64,000 nt of DNA from Paremcibacter congregatus (GCF_006385135.1 NZ_CP041025.1:3689501-3753500); one strand, 5' to 3'; numbered from the stretch's first letter, positions 45,085 to 54,783 are shown. Notes: generated from the sequence alone by a model not told the origin. Made by a program: numbers and translations.

Positions 45085-46062
45085 GTGGAGTTAAAAGACA
45101 ATTACGATCGGGCGTTCCCTTATTTGCGCCTTTCGATCACCGACGTGTGCAATTTCCGTTGCGAATATTGCCTGCCCGACGGCTATCACTGTGACAGCAA
45201 ACCGAAATTCCTCGACCAGGACGAAATTCGCCGGCTGGTGACCGCCTTTGCCGAACTTGGCGTCTGGAAAATCCGCCTCACCGGCGGCGAGCCCAGCGTC
45301 CGCAAAGATTTCACCGAAATCACCAAACTCGTGTCCGGCATCGATGGCATTGATGCCATGGCCTTCACCACCAACGGCTACCGCCTGAAACAGAATGCCA
45401 CGACCTGGTATGAGGCGGGCATGCGGCGCATCAATGTCAGCATCGACAGCCTGAATCCTGAGAAATTCCACGAGATCACCGGCCATAACCGGCTGCCGGA
45501 AATTCTCGAAGGCGTCGAGAAATCCCTTGAGATCGGTTATGACAGCGTGAAAATCAATGTGGTGCTGCTCAAAGGTCTTAATGATCAGGAACTGCCCGAT
45601 TATCTTGCGTACGTTAAAGACCGTCCGATCACCGTGCGGTTTATCGAACTGATGCAGACCGGTGATAATCTCGCCTATTTCAAGCAGCGCCATTTGTCCG
45701 CCGATGTGATCCGTCAGCAATTGCTAGATCAGGGCTGGGTCGAGAATATCCGCGAGAATGGCGCAGGCCCGGCGGTGAATTTCACCCATCCCGATTATCA
45801 GGGCGCCATCGGCCTGATCGCCCCCTACTCGAAAGATTTTTGTACGAACTGCAACCGGCTGCGGGTTACCGCCACCGGTGATCTGCGCCTGTGTCTGTTC
45901 GGTGACGTGGGCGTGCCTCTGCGGGATCTGCTCGCGCGCGATGATCAGAAGGAAGCCCTGCAGATGCGGATCATGAAGCAGTTGAACTATAAAAAATCGT
46001 CCCATTTTCTCGCCGACGGCAATACCGGTATTCTGCCCAATCTGTCGGCCACGGGCGGCTAA
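45085..46062 (+). CDS. moaA: GTP 3',8-cyclase MoaA (molybdopterin synthesis)
   Basis: A 325-residue radical SAM enzyme catalysing the first step of molybdenum cofactor synthesis, GTP to cyclic intermediate. The N-terminal SAM cluster is CNFRCEYC (Cx3Cx2C, from residue 22) and the C-terminal cluster is CTNCNRLRVTATGDLRLC (Cx2Cx13C, near 255). The SAM-binding TGGEP is present and the protein ends in the conserved Gly-Gly. The start is GTG 45085 with AAGGAGAG upstream. moeA follows after 11 nt. A moaA copy linked to nar genes is also seen in Pseudomonas (moaA1). Confidence 0.95.
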   Translation: MELKDNYDRAFPYLRLSITDVCNFRCEYCLPDGYHCDSKPKFLDQDEIRRLVTAFAELGVWKIRLTGGEPSVRKDFTEITKLVSGIDGIDAMAFTTNGYRLKQNATTWYEAGMRRINVSIDSLNPEKFHEITGHNRLPEILEGVEKSLEIGYDSVKINVVLLKGLNDQELPDYLAYVKDRPITVRFIELMQTGDNLAYFKQRHLSADVIRQQLLDQGWVENIRENGAGPAVNFTHPDYQGAIGLIAPYSKDFCTNCNRLRVTATGDLRLCLFGDVGVPLRDLLARDDQKEALQMRIMKQLNYKKSSHFLADGNTGILPNLSATGG

Positions 46063-46073
46063 GGAGACCCCCT

Positions 46074-47327
46074 ATGCTGTCCTATCATGAAACACTGGAC
46101 ATCATTCTGAACGCGGCGACACCCCGCGCACCCCAGAAGATGGCCCTGGATCACCTGACGGGGTTGGTGGCCGGTGAAACCCTGACCGCCGACGCCCTGG
46201 TCCCGCCCTTTGACAATTCCGCCATGGATGGCTTTGCCGTCCATAGCGACCAGATCGCCGGGACAACAAGGACGCACCCCGTCGTCCTCACGGTTGATGG
46301 CAGCACCATGGCCGGCGACAGACCGGCGACAGGCCAAAGAGGGGCCTGGGAAATCATGACCGGCGCTCCGGTGCCCAAAGCCTACGACGCCGTGATCCGC
46401 ATTGAGGACAGCGTCATTCTTGAGCAGGACGACGCCGGACGACCAACCCGGATCGCCATCACCGTCAGCGGCTTCCCCGGCAAGAATATCCGCAAAGCCG
46501 GCACCGATTTTGCCCCCGGCGATCGCCTGCTCGACAAGGGAATGCGTATCGGCCCGCCCCAGATCATGGCGCTCGCGGCTCTGGGGCAGGATCAGGTCTC
46601 CGTTATCCCCGCCCCGCGCGCGGCGGTCATCAGCACAGGCAAGGAACTGGTTGATGACATGGATCAGCCGCTGAAACCTGGCCAAATCCATAACAGCAAT
46701 GCGCCTTACCTGCTGGCGGGACTGCGGGCCCATGACTGCCCGGCGGTCAATGCCGGGACCATCTTTGACGACCCGGAAAAATTTGATCAGAAAATCAACG
46801 CTCTGAGGCAACAGGATTTCGACCTGATTCTGTCCTCTGGCGCGGTATCCATGGGCCGCCATGATTTCATACCCGACGGGTTGCGACGTCAAGGCGCCGA
46901 AATCCTGTGTCATAAAGCCGCGATTCGTCCGGGCAAGCCAATCCTGTTTGCCCGTTTGCCCGATGGCGCCTTTTATTTTGGTCTGCCCGGCAATCCCATC
47001 GCCGCCGCCGTGGGCATGCGGTTCTTCGCCTATCCCCTGATCCGCAAGCTGCGCGGGCAACGCCCGGAAACTCCGTTGATCGCCCGATTGAAAAATGCCT
47101 TCACCAAGGAATCGCCGTTTCGTTTTTTTCAGAAAGCCCGCTGCCACCGCGACTCCGAAGGGCAACTGCATGTAGAAGTTCTGCCGGGACAGGAATCCTA
47201 CAAGATCAGCCCCCTGCTGCAGCAAAATTGCTGGGCGGTGATTCCGGAAACAGGTCTCAACCTCCGGGCCGGTCATCTGGTGGATGTCTATCCCCTGTTC
47301 CCGGAAAGCGAAGGAGGTTTTCTCTGA
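46074..47327 (+). CDS. moeA: Molybdopterin molybdenumtransferase MoeA
   Basis: 417 residues with the MoeA layout: an N-terminal part with PPFDNSAMDGFAVHS near 44-58, TGAPVP near 97 for the nucleotide site, a central MogA-like domain with STGKELVDD near 187 and SSGAVSMGRHDF near 258, PGKPILFARL near 285, and a C-terminal beta domain. It inserts molybdate into adenylated molybdopterin. It lies 11 nt after moaA and shares its last base with the next gene (TGATG), so the three form an operon. Confidence 0.95.
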   Translation: MLSYHETLDIILNAATPRAPQKMALDHLTGLVAGETLTADALVPPFDNSAMDGFAVHSDQIAGTTRTHPVVLTVDGSTMAGDRPATGQRGAWEIMTGAPVPKAYDAVIRIEDSVILEQDDAGRPTRIAITVSGFPGKNIRKAGTDFAPGDRLLDKGMRIGPPQIMALAALGQDQVSVIPAPRAAVISTGKELVDDMDQPLKPGQIHNSNAPYLLAGLRAHDCPAVNAGTIFDDPEKFDQKINALRQQDFDLILSSGAVSMGRHDFIPDGLRRQGAEILCHKAAIRPGKPILFARLPDGAFYFGLPGNPIAAAVGMRFFAYPLIRKLRGQRPETPLIARLKNAFTKESPFRFFQKARCHRDSEGQLHVEVLPGQESYKISPLLQQNCWAVIPETGLNLRAGHLVDVYPLFPESEGGFL

Positions 47328-47686
47328 TGAAATTACGCATTGAACCGGACAAAATCAGCTATCGCCTGGACCTGTTTGAACTCGACAGCTTGTTGGAAGA
47401 CGGTGAAATCAGCACCGCCACGGCCCTGCCTCAGGGCGAGATCAGCTACAGAATCCTCTGTCTGGAGACAGGAAAGGCCCCCGCCTTTACCGTTGTCGAT
47501 CAGACATTCACCCTCTGCCTCGCCCGGGATGTATTGCTTGCCCACAAGGCTGACCTGCCGTCGCTTAACGGCGTTATCACCACCTTCCCGACACAAACAG
47601 GCCACAGGCTCGATGTGGCACTGGAAATCAACCTCAAAAAGCGCCGCAAACATCAGCTGGAACGGGCCGGGGAAACAGGATCATAG
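47327..47686 (+). CDS. Small conserved-looking protein downstream of moeA
   Basis: 119 residues from ATG 47327, coupled to the moeA stop codon (TGATG), with GGAGG 10-14 nt upstream inside moeA. It opens MKLRIEPDKISYRLDLFELD and continues with alternating strand-like segments such as ISYRILCLETG and FTLCLARDVLL, ending in a basic helix (LKKRRKHQLE). The opening recalls short proteins of the DUF7009 type, which I cannot verify. No catalytic motif is visible. Coupling to moaA-moeA suggests a role in Mo-cofactor handling or nitrate reductase maturation. It overlaps the convergent DUF389 gene by 6 nt. Confidence 0.65.
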   Translation: MKLRIEPDKISYRLDLFELDSLLEDGEISTATALPQGEISYRILCLETGKAPAFTVVDQTFTLCLARDVLLAHKADLPSLNGVITTFPTQTGHRLDVALEINLKKRRKHQLERAGETGS

Positions 47687-48706
47687 GCCCTGCCCCATAC
47701 GCAGAATAATGACATAAGCCAGCAACCCCAGACTGATCGCCCAGAAAATCATATAGAGTATCATCCCCCGCATGGCTTTCTGCTTTTCCATCCAGGTGCG
47801 CGGCTGCACGCCTTTAAACAGGAATACCAGTTTGGCCGACAGATTGACGCAGACAATATTCACCGCCAGAAGCAGACCCGCTCCCAGCGCCAGATCATAG
47901 CGCCCGGCCCCCAACATAATCCCCATCGTCGCCCCTGGCGGTAACAGGGCCACCGCCACCATCACCCCGACCAGAACACTGGATATCCCGCTGGCCAGTG
48001 ACAGTACCGCCGCCGCCCCCGACACCAGCGCCAACGCAATGCTGTCAAACCCCACTTCCGTGCGGGACAACAATTCCGGACTATAAAGGTCGAGCGGCCA
48101 GAAATGTCCCCAGACCAGCCCGAGCCCGCAACTTAACGCCAGCGCCACCAGAAACCCCACCAACATGGTTTTGACAGCATTCACCATCAGGTCCAGATCA
48201 CCAAGTGCCGTCGCCAGACCCAGCGCCAGATTGGGCCCGAGCAACGGTGCGATCACCATGGCGCCGATCACCACGGCAATGTTATTTTCAATCAGGCCGA
48301 TCCCCGCGACAATGGTCGAGAAAACCACAAGCAGAAGAAAACTGGTGCTGATTTCCGCCCCGCGCGCGACATCGGCATACAACTCGTCACGGCTGATGCC
48401 GGAAAAAGTCCGGGGGCTTTTAACTCCGGCGTCCTCCTGGCTGGCCACCGCCGCGACCAGAGTAATCGGCTTGGGCAGGACGGCCTCCACCGGCTGAATA
48501 ACGATGCGGACAATATGCTTCTCCATAAACAGGCTGTGCAGCCGGTCGGTCACCGCCTGCACATCCTGGGTGCGCACCAACAGGGCATAACTGAGTCCAT
48601 CCGGTCCGACTGGCCATTTATCGACCACCGGCGTGATGCGTTTCAGTTTCTGATGTAAGTCGCCCACCCCGCGTCGGACATGGATCTGAATGATTCTATG
48701 GCTCAT
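47681..48706 (-). CDS. DUF389 (TIGR00341-like) membrane protein
   Basis: About 341 residues from ATG 48706, preceded by AGGGGAGC. An N-terminal soluble domain of about 110 residues (MSHRIIQIHVRRGVG...) resembles an ACT/ferredoxin-like sensor fold. It is followed by a six-span DUF389 domain with the segments IENNIAVVIGAMVIAPLLGP and VALLPPGATMGIMLG near 155-175 and 255-270. Members are widespread and of unknown function. An upstream in-frame start at 48757 lacks a ribosome-binding site. Confidence 0.88.
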   Translation of the reverse strand: MSHRIIQIHVRRGVGDLHQKLKRITPVVDKWPVGPDGLSYALLVRTQDVQAVTDRLHSLFMEKHIVRIVIQPVEAVLPKPITLVAAVASQEDAGVKSPRTFSGISRDELYADVARGAEISTSFLLLVVFSTIVAGIGLIENNIAVVIGAMVIAPLLGPNLALGLATALGDLDLMVNAVKTMLVGFLVALALSCGLGLVWGHFWPLDLYSPELLSRTEVGFDSIALALVSGAAAVLSLASGISSVLVGVMVAVALLPPGATMGIMLGAGRYDLALGAGLLLAVNIVCVNLSAKLVFLFKGVQPRTWMEKQKAMRGMILYMIFWAISLGLLAYVIILRMGQGL

Positions 48707-48768
48707 AAGCTCCCCTGCGTTTCTTTCTGTATAACATAAGACATTCCGATCTGGCATCGGATTTTTTT

Positions 48769-49791
48769 ATGAGATATGCTAAACATATGACCCAGAATAA
48801 AAATTCAGACGTCCTGTGGCCCGCGCTCGAGCAACTTCTCGGCCCGCGGCTGAACCGTACAGATGCGGTCCGGCGCCATCACGGTGAAGAGCTGACCCAT
48901 TTTGCCCCCTTGCCGCCCGACGCGGTCGCCTGGCCCCAAACGACGGAAGAAGTCAGCGCCATTGTAAAACTGTGCCGCGCCCATGATATGCCGGTCATCC
49001 CTTATGGCGCCGGAACGGCACTGGAAGGTCATTTTCTCGCCCCTTACGGTGGCCTGTGTCTGGATTTCAGTCAGATGAAGCGCATTCTCGCGGTGCGGGC
49101 ACAGGACCTCGACTGCACGGTAGAGGCCGGCGTAACCCGGGAAGAGCTCAATCAACATCTGCGGGATCAGGGCGTGTTTTTCCCCATTGATCCCGGCGCC
49201 AATGCCAGTCTCGGGGGGATGGCCGCCACACGGGCATCCAGCACCACAGCGGTGGCGGAACAGGCGCAAATGGTCGCGGAAATTGCCCAGGACCAGGGCG
49301 GGGCGGATTTCAAGTGGGCGACCCGGCCAGAGGATCGCACCCGATTGTGGGCCGCCCGCCATCAGGGCTACATGTCGGTACGCGCCGCCTATCCGGGTAA
49401 GGACTTCTGGATCACCGATGTCTGTGTGCCGATTTCCCGGCTGGCCGATTGTCTCGGCGAAACCTTTGACGATATCGCCGATTGCGGCCTGATTGCCCCT
49501 CTGGTTGGCCATGTCGGCGACGGTAATTTTCACCTCACCCTGCCCTACGATAAAACCAACGCCGCAGAGATCGACAGACTGGAAGCGTTCAACAGTCGTC
49601 TGATCCGGCGCGCCCTGCAACGGGGCGGCACCGCCACCGGCGAACATGGCGTCGGGCTGGGCAAGAAGAAATACATGCGGGAGGAACATGGGGCCGCCCT
49701 GGATCAGATGAAAGTGATCAAGCGCGCCCTCGACCCGACAAACATTCTCAATCCCGGCAAAATTTTCGATCTTCAGGAGACAGAAACATGA
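48769..49791 (+). CDS. FAD-linked oxidase (D-lactate dehydrogenase/GlcD family) with a large internal deletion
   Basis: 340 residues against about 460 usual. Residues about 40-160 match the N-terminal half of the FAD_binding_4 domain (VIPYGAGTALEGH, VEAGVTREEL, PIDPGANASLGGMAATRASS). Residues from about 162 match the FAD-oxidase C-terminal domain (DFKWATRPEDRTRLWAARH, HVGDGNFHL, GEHGVGLGKKKY, DPTNILNPGKIF). The intervening roughly 125 residues, the rest of the flavin domain and the start of the cap, are missing in frame at residues 158-164. Activity is doubtful without that part of the FAD site. An alternative start is ATG 48787. It overlaps msrB by 4 nt. Confidence 0.8.
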   Translation: MRYAKHMTQNKNSDVLWPALEQLLGPRLNRTDAVRRHHGEELTHFAPLPPDAVAWPQTTEEVSAIVKLCRAHDMPVIPYGAGTALEGHFLAPYGGLCLDFSQMKRILAVRAQDLDCTVEAGVTREELNQHLRDQGVFFPIDPGANASLGGMAATRASSTTAVAEQAQMVAEIAQDQGGADFKWATRPEDRTRLWAARHQGYMSVRAAYPGKDFWITDVCVPISRLADCLGETFDDIADCGLIAPLVGHVGDGNFHLTLPYDKTNAAEIDRLEAFNSRLIRRALQRGGTATGEHGVGLGKKKYMREEHGAALDQMKVIKRALDPTNILNPGKIFDLQETET

Positions 49792-50216
49792 GCGAAAAAC
49801 AACACCCAATCCCCACTCCGGGGCACCCACAAAAGTCAGACCAGGAATGGCAACAAGACCTGAATGACATGCAATATCGCGTCGCCCGCTGCGGCGGTAC
49901 GGAACAGGCCTTCACCGGCAAATACTGGGACCATAAGGAAAATGGCACCTATCATTGCGTCTGTTGTCACACGCCGCTGTTCAGGTCCACCACCAAATAT
50001 GATTCCGGCAGCGGCTGGCCCAGCTTTTACGATGTCATCACACCCGACGCCGTCACCATCAAGCGCGATACATCCCACGACATGATCCGGGAAGAAGCCA
50101 TCTGCAGCACTTGTGAAGCCCATCTTGGCCACCGGTTCCCCGATGGACCGGCCCCGACAGGACAGCGTTATTGCATAAATTCGGCTTCCCTTGAATTCAA
50201 GGCCAATGATGCTTAG
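49788..50216 (+). CDS. msrB: Peptide-methionine (R)-S-oxide reductase MsrB
   Basis: 142 residues. Zinc ligands C57, C60, C106 and C109 and the catalytic C129 in QRYCINSASLEF; the core YDSGSGWPSFYD and EAHLGHRFPDGP are typical. It reduces R-methionine sulfoxide in proteins, in the cytoplasm (no signal peptide). The start overlaps the preceding oxidase gene (ATGA), so it is probably translated from the same transcript. It converges with the kinase gene, overlapping by 4 nt. Confidence 0.97.
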   Translation: MSEKQHPIPTPGHPQKSDQEWQQDLNDMQYRVARCGGTEQAFTGKYWDHKENGTYHCVCCHTPLFRSTTKYDSGSGWPSFYDVITPDAVTIKRDTSHDMIREEAICSTCEAHLGHRFPDGPAPTGQRYCINSASLEFKANDA

Positions 50217-52504
50217 GAGGGATTAAGGGTTGAGGCGCTGATCAGCTCATTGAGCTGCTGGATCACCTGATCACACATTTCAGAGAAGGGCTGGAAAATA
50301 ATGCTGGCATGGCCAAATTTCTTTGCCTCCCCCAGCTTCTCCAGTTCCTCGGCCAAATCACCGATCCCCATGGCCCCGACCTGCCGACTGCTGGATTTGA
50401 GAGAGTGGGTTTTGAGGCTCAAGGCCTTGTCGTCCTTGTCTTCGATGGCTTTCTCAATCGCTGGCACCATTTCCGTGACCAGGTTGACATAACTCTTCAT
50501 AATCGGAACAAAGCTGTCCCCTGTCAAAGACTTAAGCGTTTTGAATACCTGAGGATCGATCAAATCATTCACGCGGGTCTCTCCATTTTTTTGCTTCGGC
50601 TGTCGCGGCGATATCTCTTTATCCTTATCAGACGATGTCCATCGCGCCAAGGCCGCCAACAATACTTCTGATCGCACCGGTTTGGCAACATAATCATCCA
50701 TGCCGACATCCAGGCATTTCTGTTCATCACCGGCCAGCACATTCGCGGTAAAGGCAATAATCGGAGTATGCGGCAGATTGGCATTCTTCTCAAAACGCAT
50801 AATCGTTTGCGTCGCCTGATAGCCGTCCATCTCCGGCATCAGACAATCCATGAAAATAATATCAAAATCACGCTGCATCACCAGATCAACCGCTTCCAGG
50901 CCATTGCCCGCCGGGGTCACCCGACACCCCTGTTTGGTCAGCATTTGCGTCGCAACCATTAAATTGATGGGATTGTCTTCGACAAATAAAACCTGGATGC
51001 CCTGATAATCGCCTTCTGTCTTGACGAGAGTATCATCGGCGGCAAGCCGCTGACGCAGGATCTCGCGGGTGACCAACGATAATGGCCGCCGGTTTCGACG
51101 ACAGCCCCAAATCAGGGAAATCATCCGGCTGACTTCATCACCGCTGATGGGTTTGGTCAAATATCCGGCAAATCCGAGTGCTTCGAGTTCTTTCTCCGCC
51201 CCTTTATGGGTTACCGAGGAAATCAACAACAGCACCACATCGCAAATTGCCCTGTTACAACGGATCGCCAGCGCCAGATCCAGACCGCTCATGTCCGGCA
51301 TGGCATAATCCAGAATCGCCAGATCATAAGGCTTTCCTTCTGCAGCGGCAGTGATAAAACTGTTCAGCGCTTCATGAGGGGACGTCGTCAAGTCAGCCAA
51401 AACCCCGGCCGCAGACAGTTTTTCGACAATGGTCTTGCCGGCAACCTTGTTGTCATCCACCACCAGTACCCGCAGGCCCGATATATCCTGATTATAATCA
51501 AGATCATTGAGATGAATGGTGCGGCGGTCCAGCACCAGCGGCAGGGTAAAACAAAAAACTGAATCGGTTTCCGGCGCCAGTCCGGTCGAAATATCCCCCC
51601 CCATCAGTTCAATCAGCTTATGAGACAGGGTCAGACCCAATTTGTTGCCCCCATACTGTCGGTATACTCTTGATGCCTTTTCCTCAGAGACAGACCCGGA
51701 GTCCGCCGCGTTATTGGCTTCCGCTACAGAAATCTGGAATGTCTGCTGCCCGCCGTAATCCTCAATGGTTTCCACATTAATCAGTACATGCTCTTCACGC
51801 GTCATCCTGAGCACATTACCGACCAGATTCAGGATAATCTGGCGCAACCGACCGGGATCACCCAGAACAAAACGCGGTGTTCCAGGCGCATAGCGGATGA
51901 TCAGTTCGACATCATTTTCTGCAAATCCTCCTCCCAACATGCCGGAGACTTCCTCCATCAGGCGTTGCAGGTCAAAAGGTAAGACCTCCAGTTCAAGGCG
52001 GCCAGCCTCAATGCGGGACAAGTCGAGAATATCATTGATCAGTTCCAGTAACGAGCCGGCAGAGCTCGAAATTATATGGGAGAAGTGCCGTTGATCCGAA
52101 CTCAGGTCTGAATCCAGCAAAAGATTAATCATGCCGATAATACCGTTCATCGGGGTTTTGATTTCATGGGACATATTGGACAGAAATTCTGATTTCATCC
52201 GGGTGGCTTCAACCGTTTCCTGATGCGCCTGATCCACCAGCGCCTGGACCATCCTCAACTGTCTGTTCTTTGAAGAATAGGCCAGCAGCAGACCTAATAT
52301 GGTAAAAATCAAGGCGATCAAAACCCCGTGCAACGGCTCATAGGCGATCTCAAACGCCTCAACAACAAAAGGCGCGATACACAACACGACAATCGCAGCA
52401 ACCAGCAACAGCCGCTGCCCCCTTTGCGCCCATAAACTTTCCCACCACCGACCCTGCGCCGAAGGCGCGGCGCCCTTTTCAGATGTTTCTGATATCTGTT
52501 TCAC
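50213..52504 (-). CDS. Hybrid sensor kinase (HisKA-degenerate HATPase-REC-REC-HPt)
   Basis: 763 residues. Two spans (about 32-51 and 58-76) with almost no periplasmic loop. HisKA domain with phospho-acceptor H113 in SHEIKTPMNG. The ATP-binding domain (about 175-330) keeps NLVGN and LIELMGG, but the G1 box (DxGxG) is not recognisable and the G2 box reads GNKLGLTLS. Two receiver domains follow with D399 and D553, and an HPt with H700 in THSLKSSS. The overall plan is that of ArcB/BarA-type kinases. Kinase activity is doubtful; it may work mainly as a phosphotransfer or phosphatase protein. It is convergent with msrB, and no partner response regulator lies adjacent. Confidence 0.88.
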   Translation of the reverse strand: MKQISETSEKGAAPSAQGRWWESLWAQRGQRLLLVAAIVVLCIAPFVVEAFEIAYEPLHGVLIALIFTILGLLLAYSSKNRQLRMVQALVDQAHQETVEATRMKSEFLSNMSHEIKTPMNGIIGMINLLLDSDLSSDQRHFSHIISSSAGSLLELINDILDLSRIEAGRLELEVLPFDLQRLMEEVSGMLGGGFAENDVELIIRYAPGTPRFVLGDPGRLRQIILNLVGNVLRMTREEHVLINVETIEDYGGQQTFQISVAEANNAADSGSVSEEKASRVYRQYGGNKLGLTLSHKLIELMGGDISTGLAPETDSVFCFTLPLVLDRRTIHLNDLDYNQDISGLRVLVVDDNKVAGKTIVEKLSAAGVLADLTTSPHEALNSFITAAAEGKPYDLAILDYAMPDMSGLDLALAIRCNRAICDVVLLLISSVTHKGAEKELEALGFAGYLTKPISGDEVSRMISLIWGCRRNRRPLSLVTREILRQRLAADDTLVKTEGDYQGIQVLFVEDNPINLMVATQMLTKQGCRVTPAGNGLEAVDLVMQRDFDIIFMDCLMPEMDGYQATQTIMRFEKNANLPHTPIIAFTANVLAGDEQKCLDVGMDDYVAKPVRSEVLLAALARWTSSDKDKEISPRQPKQKNGETRVNDLIDPQVFKTLKSLTGDSFVPIMKSYVNLVTEMVPAIEKAIEDKDDKALSLKTHSLKSSSRQVGAMGIGDLAEELEKLGEAKKFGHASIIFQPFSEMCDQVIQQLNELISASTLNPS

Positions 52505-52776
52505 CCTCTACTCACCTTCCCCCTTTGAACCAAAAAACCGCTCATCATCCCACTCTCATTAAATCAGAACAATATAATATAGAATACTCGAATATCACCA
52601 TAAAAATCTACTTTAAAGAGATATTTTTATAGGTATATCAGCCTATTGTCGTTATCTTGACGGGATTCAATACTGTTCTGCGCCGGTCACGACGCAATTT
52701 TTACGATCTTTCCTTGAACAGCTCTGCCCGGCGCGTTAAGCACAACATATGACATCCCAATTATGAGAGAAACGCC

Positions 52777-53907
52777 ATGCCCGCCTCATCCAGCTTTATG
52801 CCGCCCAAAAGAACTCTCATGGGCCCTGGCCCGTCCGATGTGCCGGATCGGGTTCTTGCCGCACTCGCACAGCCGACCATCGGCCACCTTGATCCGGCGT
52901 TCCAGGGCCTGATGGAGGACATCAAGGCGTTATTGAAATACGCCTTTCAGACCGAGAATCGCCTGACTTTCCCGGTATCAGCCCCCGGTTCGGCCGGTAT
53001 GGAAACCTGTTTCGTCAATCTGGTGGAGCCGGGCGATACGGTCATTGTGTGTCAAAATGGCGCTTTTGGCGGCCGAATGAAGGAAAATGTCGAACGATGT
53101 GGCGGCACGGCGGTGATGGTGATGGATGACTGGGGACGGGCCGTCAGCCCGGCGAAAGTCGAGGCGGCGCTGAAAGCTCACCCGGAAGCAAACATCCTCG
53201 CTTTTGTTCATGCGGAAACCTCCACCGGCGCCCTGTCAGATGCGGAAACACTCTGCCGTCTGGCGCAGGACCATGACTGCCTGACCATTGTTGATGCCGT
53301 GACGTCATTGGGCGGCGTGCCGCTTTATGTCGACAAATGGGGCATTGATGCGGTTTATTCCGGCAGCCAGAAATGCCTGTCCTGCCCGCCCGGCATTTCC
53401 CCGGTCAGTTTCGGCGACCGGGCGATTGCCAAGATTCGCGCCCGCACGACGAAAGTCCAGAGCTGGTTCCTAGATTTAAATCTGGTGATGGACTATTGGG
53501 AAAGCAACGGCGGGGCCCGGTCCTATCATCACACCGCCCCGGTCAACGCCATGTATGCCCTGCATGAAAGTCTGGTGATGCTGAAAGAAGAGGGACTGGA
53601 AAACGCCTGGGCCCGCCATCAGACCATGCATGAAAAACTGCGCGACGGGCTCAAGGAGCTCGGCCTGACATATCTGGTGCCGGCCCCTGAACGCCTGCCG
53701 CAACTGAACAGTGTCATGATCCCCGACACCGTAACCGACGAGGCCGCCTTCCGCAGCGCCCTGTTGACGGACCATAATCTGGAGATCGGCGCCGGGCTCG
53801 GCACGCTGGCGGGGAAAGTCTGGCGCATTGGCCTGATGGGCTATGGCGCCAGTGACAAGAATATCGCCCTGTGCCTCAACGCCCTCCGGACTCTGTTGCG
53901 GCGCTGA
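52777..53907 (+). CDS. Alanine-glyoxylate/serine-glyoxylate aminotransferase family protein
   Basis: A 376-residue fold type I PLP enzyme of the AGXT class V group. PLP Lys is K199 in [12 protein letters not shown], preceded by [10 protein letters not shown] with the Asp that contacts the pyridine nitrogen. It opens with [14 protein letters not shown], and SYHHTAPVN is also typical. It probably moves an amino group from alanine or serine to glyoxylate; exact substrates are not determined. GAGAGAAA lies near the ATG. It is flanked by a 272-bp AT-rich gap upstream and modA downstream. Confidence 0.9.
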   Translation: MPASSSFMPPKRTLMGPGPSDVPDRVLAALAQPTIGHLDPAFQGLMEDIKALLKYAFQTENRLTFPVSAPGSAGMETCFVNLVEPGDTVIVCQNGAFGGRMKENVERCGGTAVMVMDDWGRAVSPAKVEAALKAHPEANILAFVHAETSTGALSDAETLCRLAQDHDCLTIVDAVTSLGGVPLYVDKWGIDAVYSGSQKCLSCPPGISPVSFGDRAIAKIRARTTKVQSWFLDLNLVMDYWESNGGARSYHHTAPVNAMYALHESLVMLKEEGLENAWARHQTMHEKLRDGLKELGLTYLVPAPERLPQLNSVMIPDTVTDEAAFRSALLTDHNLEIGAGLGTLAGKVWRIGLMGYGASDKNIALCLNALRTLLRR

Positions 53908-54015
53908 TCCAGGAAAAAGCCCCTTGCACACCGCCGGTTTATATTTCACACTGGCCATATTTCAGGTTGTTTCCATACCGGGGGCGGCTTAAGAACTTGA
54001 TTTACAGGAATATTA

Positions 54016-54783
54016 ATGCGCGGCGGAATTTGGTTATTTGTCCTACTGACAGGAATGGTGGCGATGATGTCGACGGCCCGGGCCGAACAGCTCACGGTCG
54101 CCGTGGCATCGAACTTCGCCCCGGTCATGAAAGCCATCATCCCCTCGTTTGAACAACAGACCGGCCATCAGGTAAAACTGATCTTCGCTTCCTCGGGCAA
54201 GATTTACGCCCAGATCCGCCACGGCGCGCCCTATGACATGTTCTTCTCCGCCGATCAGAAAACCCCCCAGGCTTTGGAACGCGACGGAAAAACCCTGTCC
54301 GGCAGCCGCCTGACCTATGCCATTGGCCGACTGGCGCTATGGTCGCCAAAAACCGGCCTCGCACTGAACGATGGCCAAATACTCGCCGACGACCAGATCA
54401 AGAAACTGGCCATCGCCAACCCCCGGCTGGCCCCTTATGGTCTGGCGGCGCAGGAAGTTCTTCAGGCTCTTGGGCTGTGGGACAAGGTGGCGCCGCGGTT
54501 GGTGCGTGGCGAGAATATCGCCCAGACCTATCACTTTGTCAGCAGCAGTAATGCCGATCTTGGCTTTGTGGCCCTGTCACAGGTGCGCCAGAACGGCGCC
54601 GGCACCTGTTGGGTCATTCCCGACAGCCTTTATAGCCCTCTTCGGCAAGACGCCGTGATTCTGAAACATGCCGGGCAAAATCCGGCGGCGCCCGCCCTGC
54701 TCGCCTATCTGCAGCAGCCAGACGTGCGCCGCACCCTGAAGGCCTTTGGCTATCGTCTACCCGAAACAAAGGGCGACTCATGA
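54016..54783 (+). CDS. modA: Molybdate ABC transporter substrate-binding protein
   Basis: 255 residues with a signal peptide ending TARA before EQLTVAVA. The mature start TVAVASNFAPVMKAI, then IFASSGKIYAQIRHGAPYDMFFSADQ, carries the Ser residues of the molybdate pocket. It is periplasmic and captures molybdate for ModBC. It overlaps modB by 4 nt. The Mo supply fits NarG and MoaA/MoeA encoded upstream. I found no convincing ModE/Mop box in the 108-nt gap before it. Confidence 0.95.
   Translation: MRGGIWLFVLLTGMVAMMSTARAEQLTVAVASNFAPVMKAIIPSFEQQTGHQVKLIFASSGKIYAQIRHGAPYDMFFSADQKTPQALERDGKTLSGSRLTYAIGRLALWSPKTGLALNDGQILADDQIKKLAIANPRLAPYGLAAQEVLQALGLWDKVAPRLVRGENIAQTYHFVSSSNADLGFVALSQVRQNGAGTCWVIPDSLYSPLRQDAVILKHAGQNPAAPALLAYLQQPDVRRTLKAFGYRLPETKGDS

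Noticed and set aside
48769-49791. A frameshift or two separate genes explaining the short FAD oxidase
   Set aside because: Both parts are in the same frame without a stop and the junction is clean, so an internal deletion explains it better.
53908-54015. A ModE/Mop-type box before modA
   Set aside because: The gap has TTTATATTTCA-like segments, but I could not align them convincingly with a known molybdate operator.
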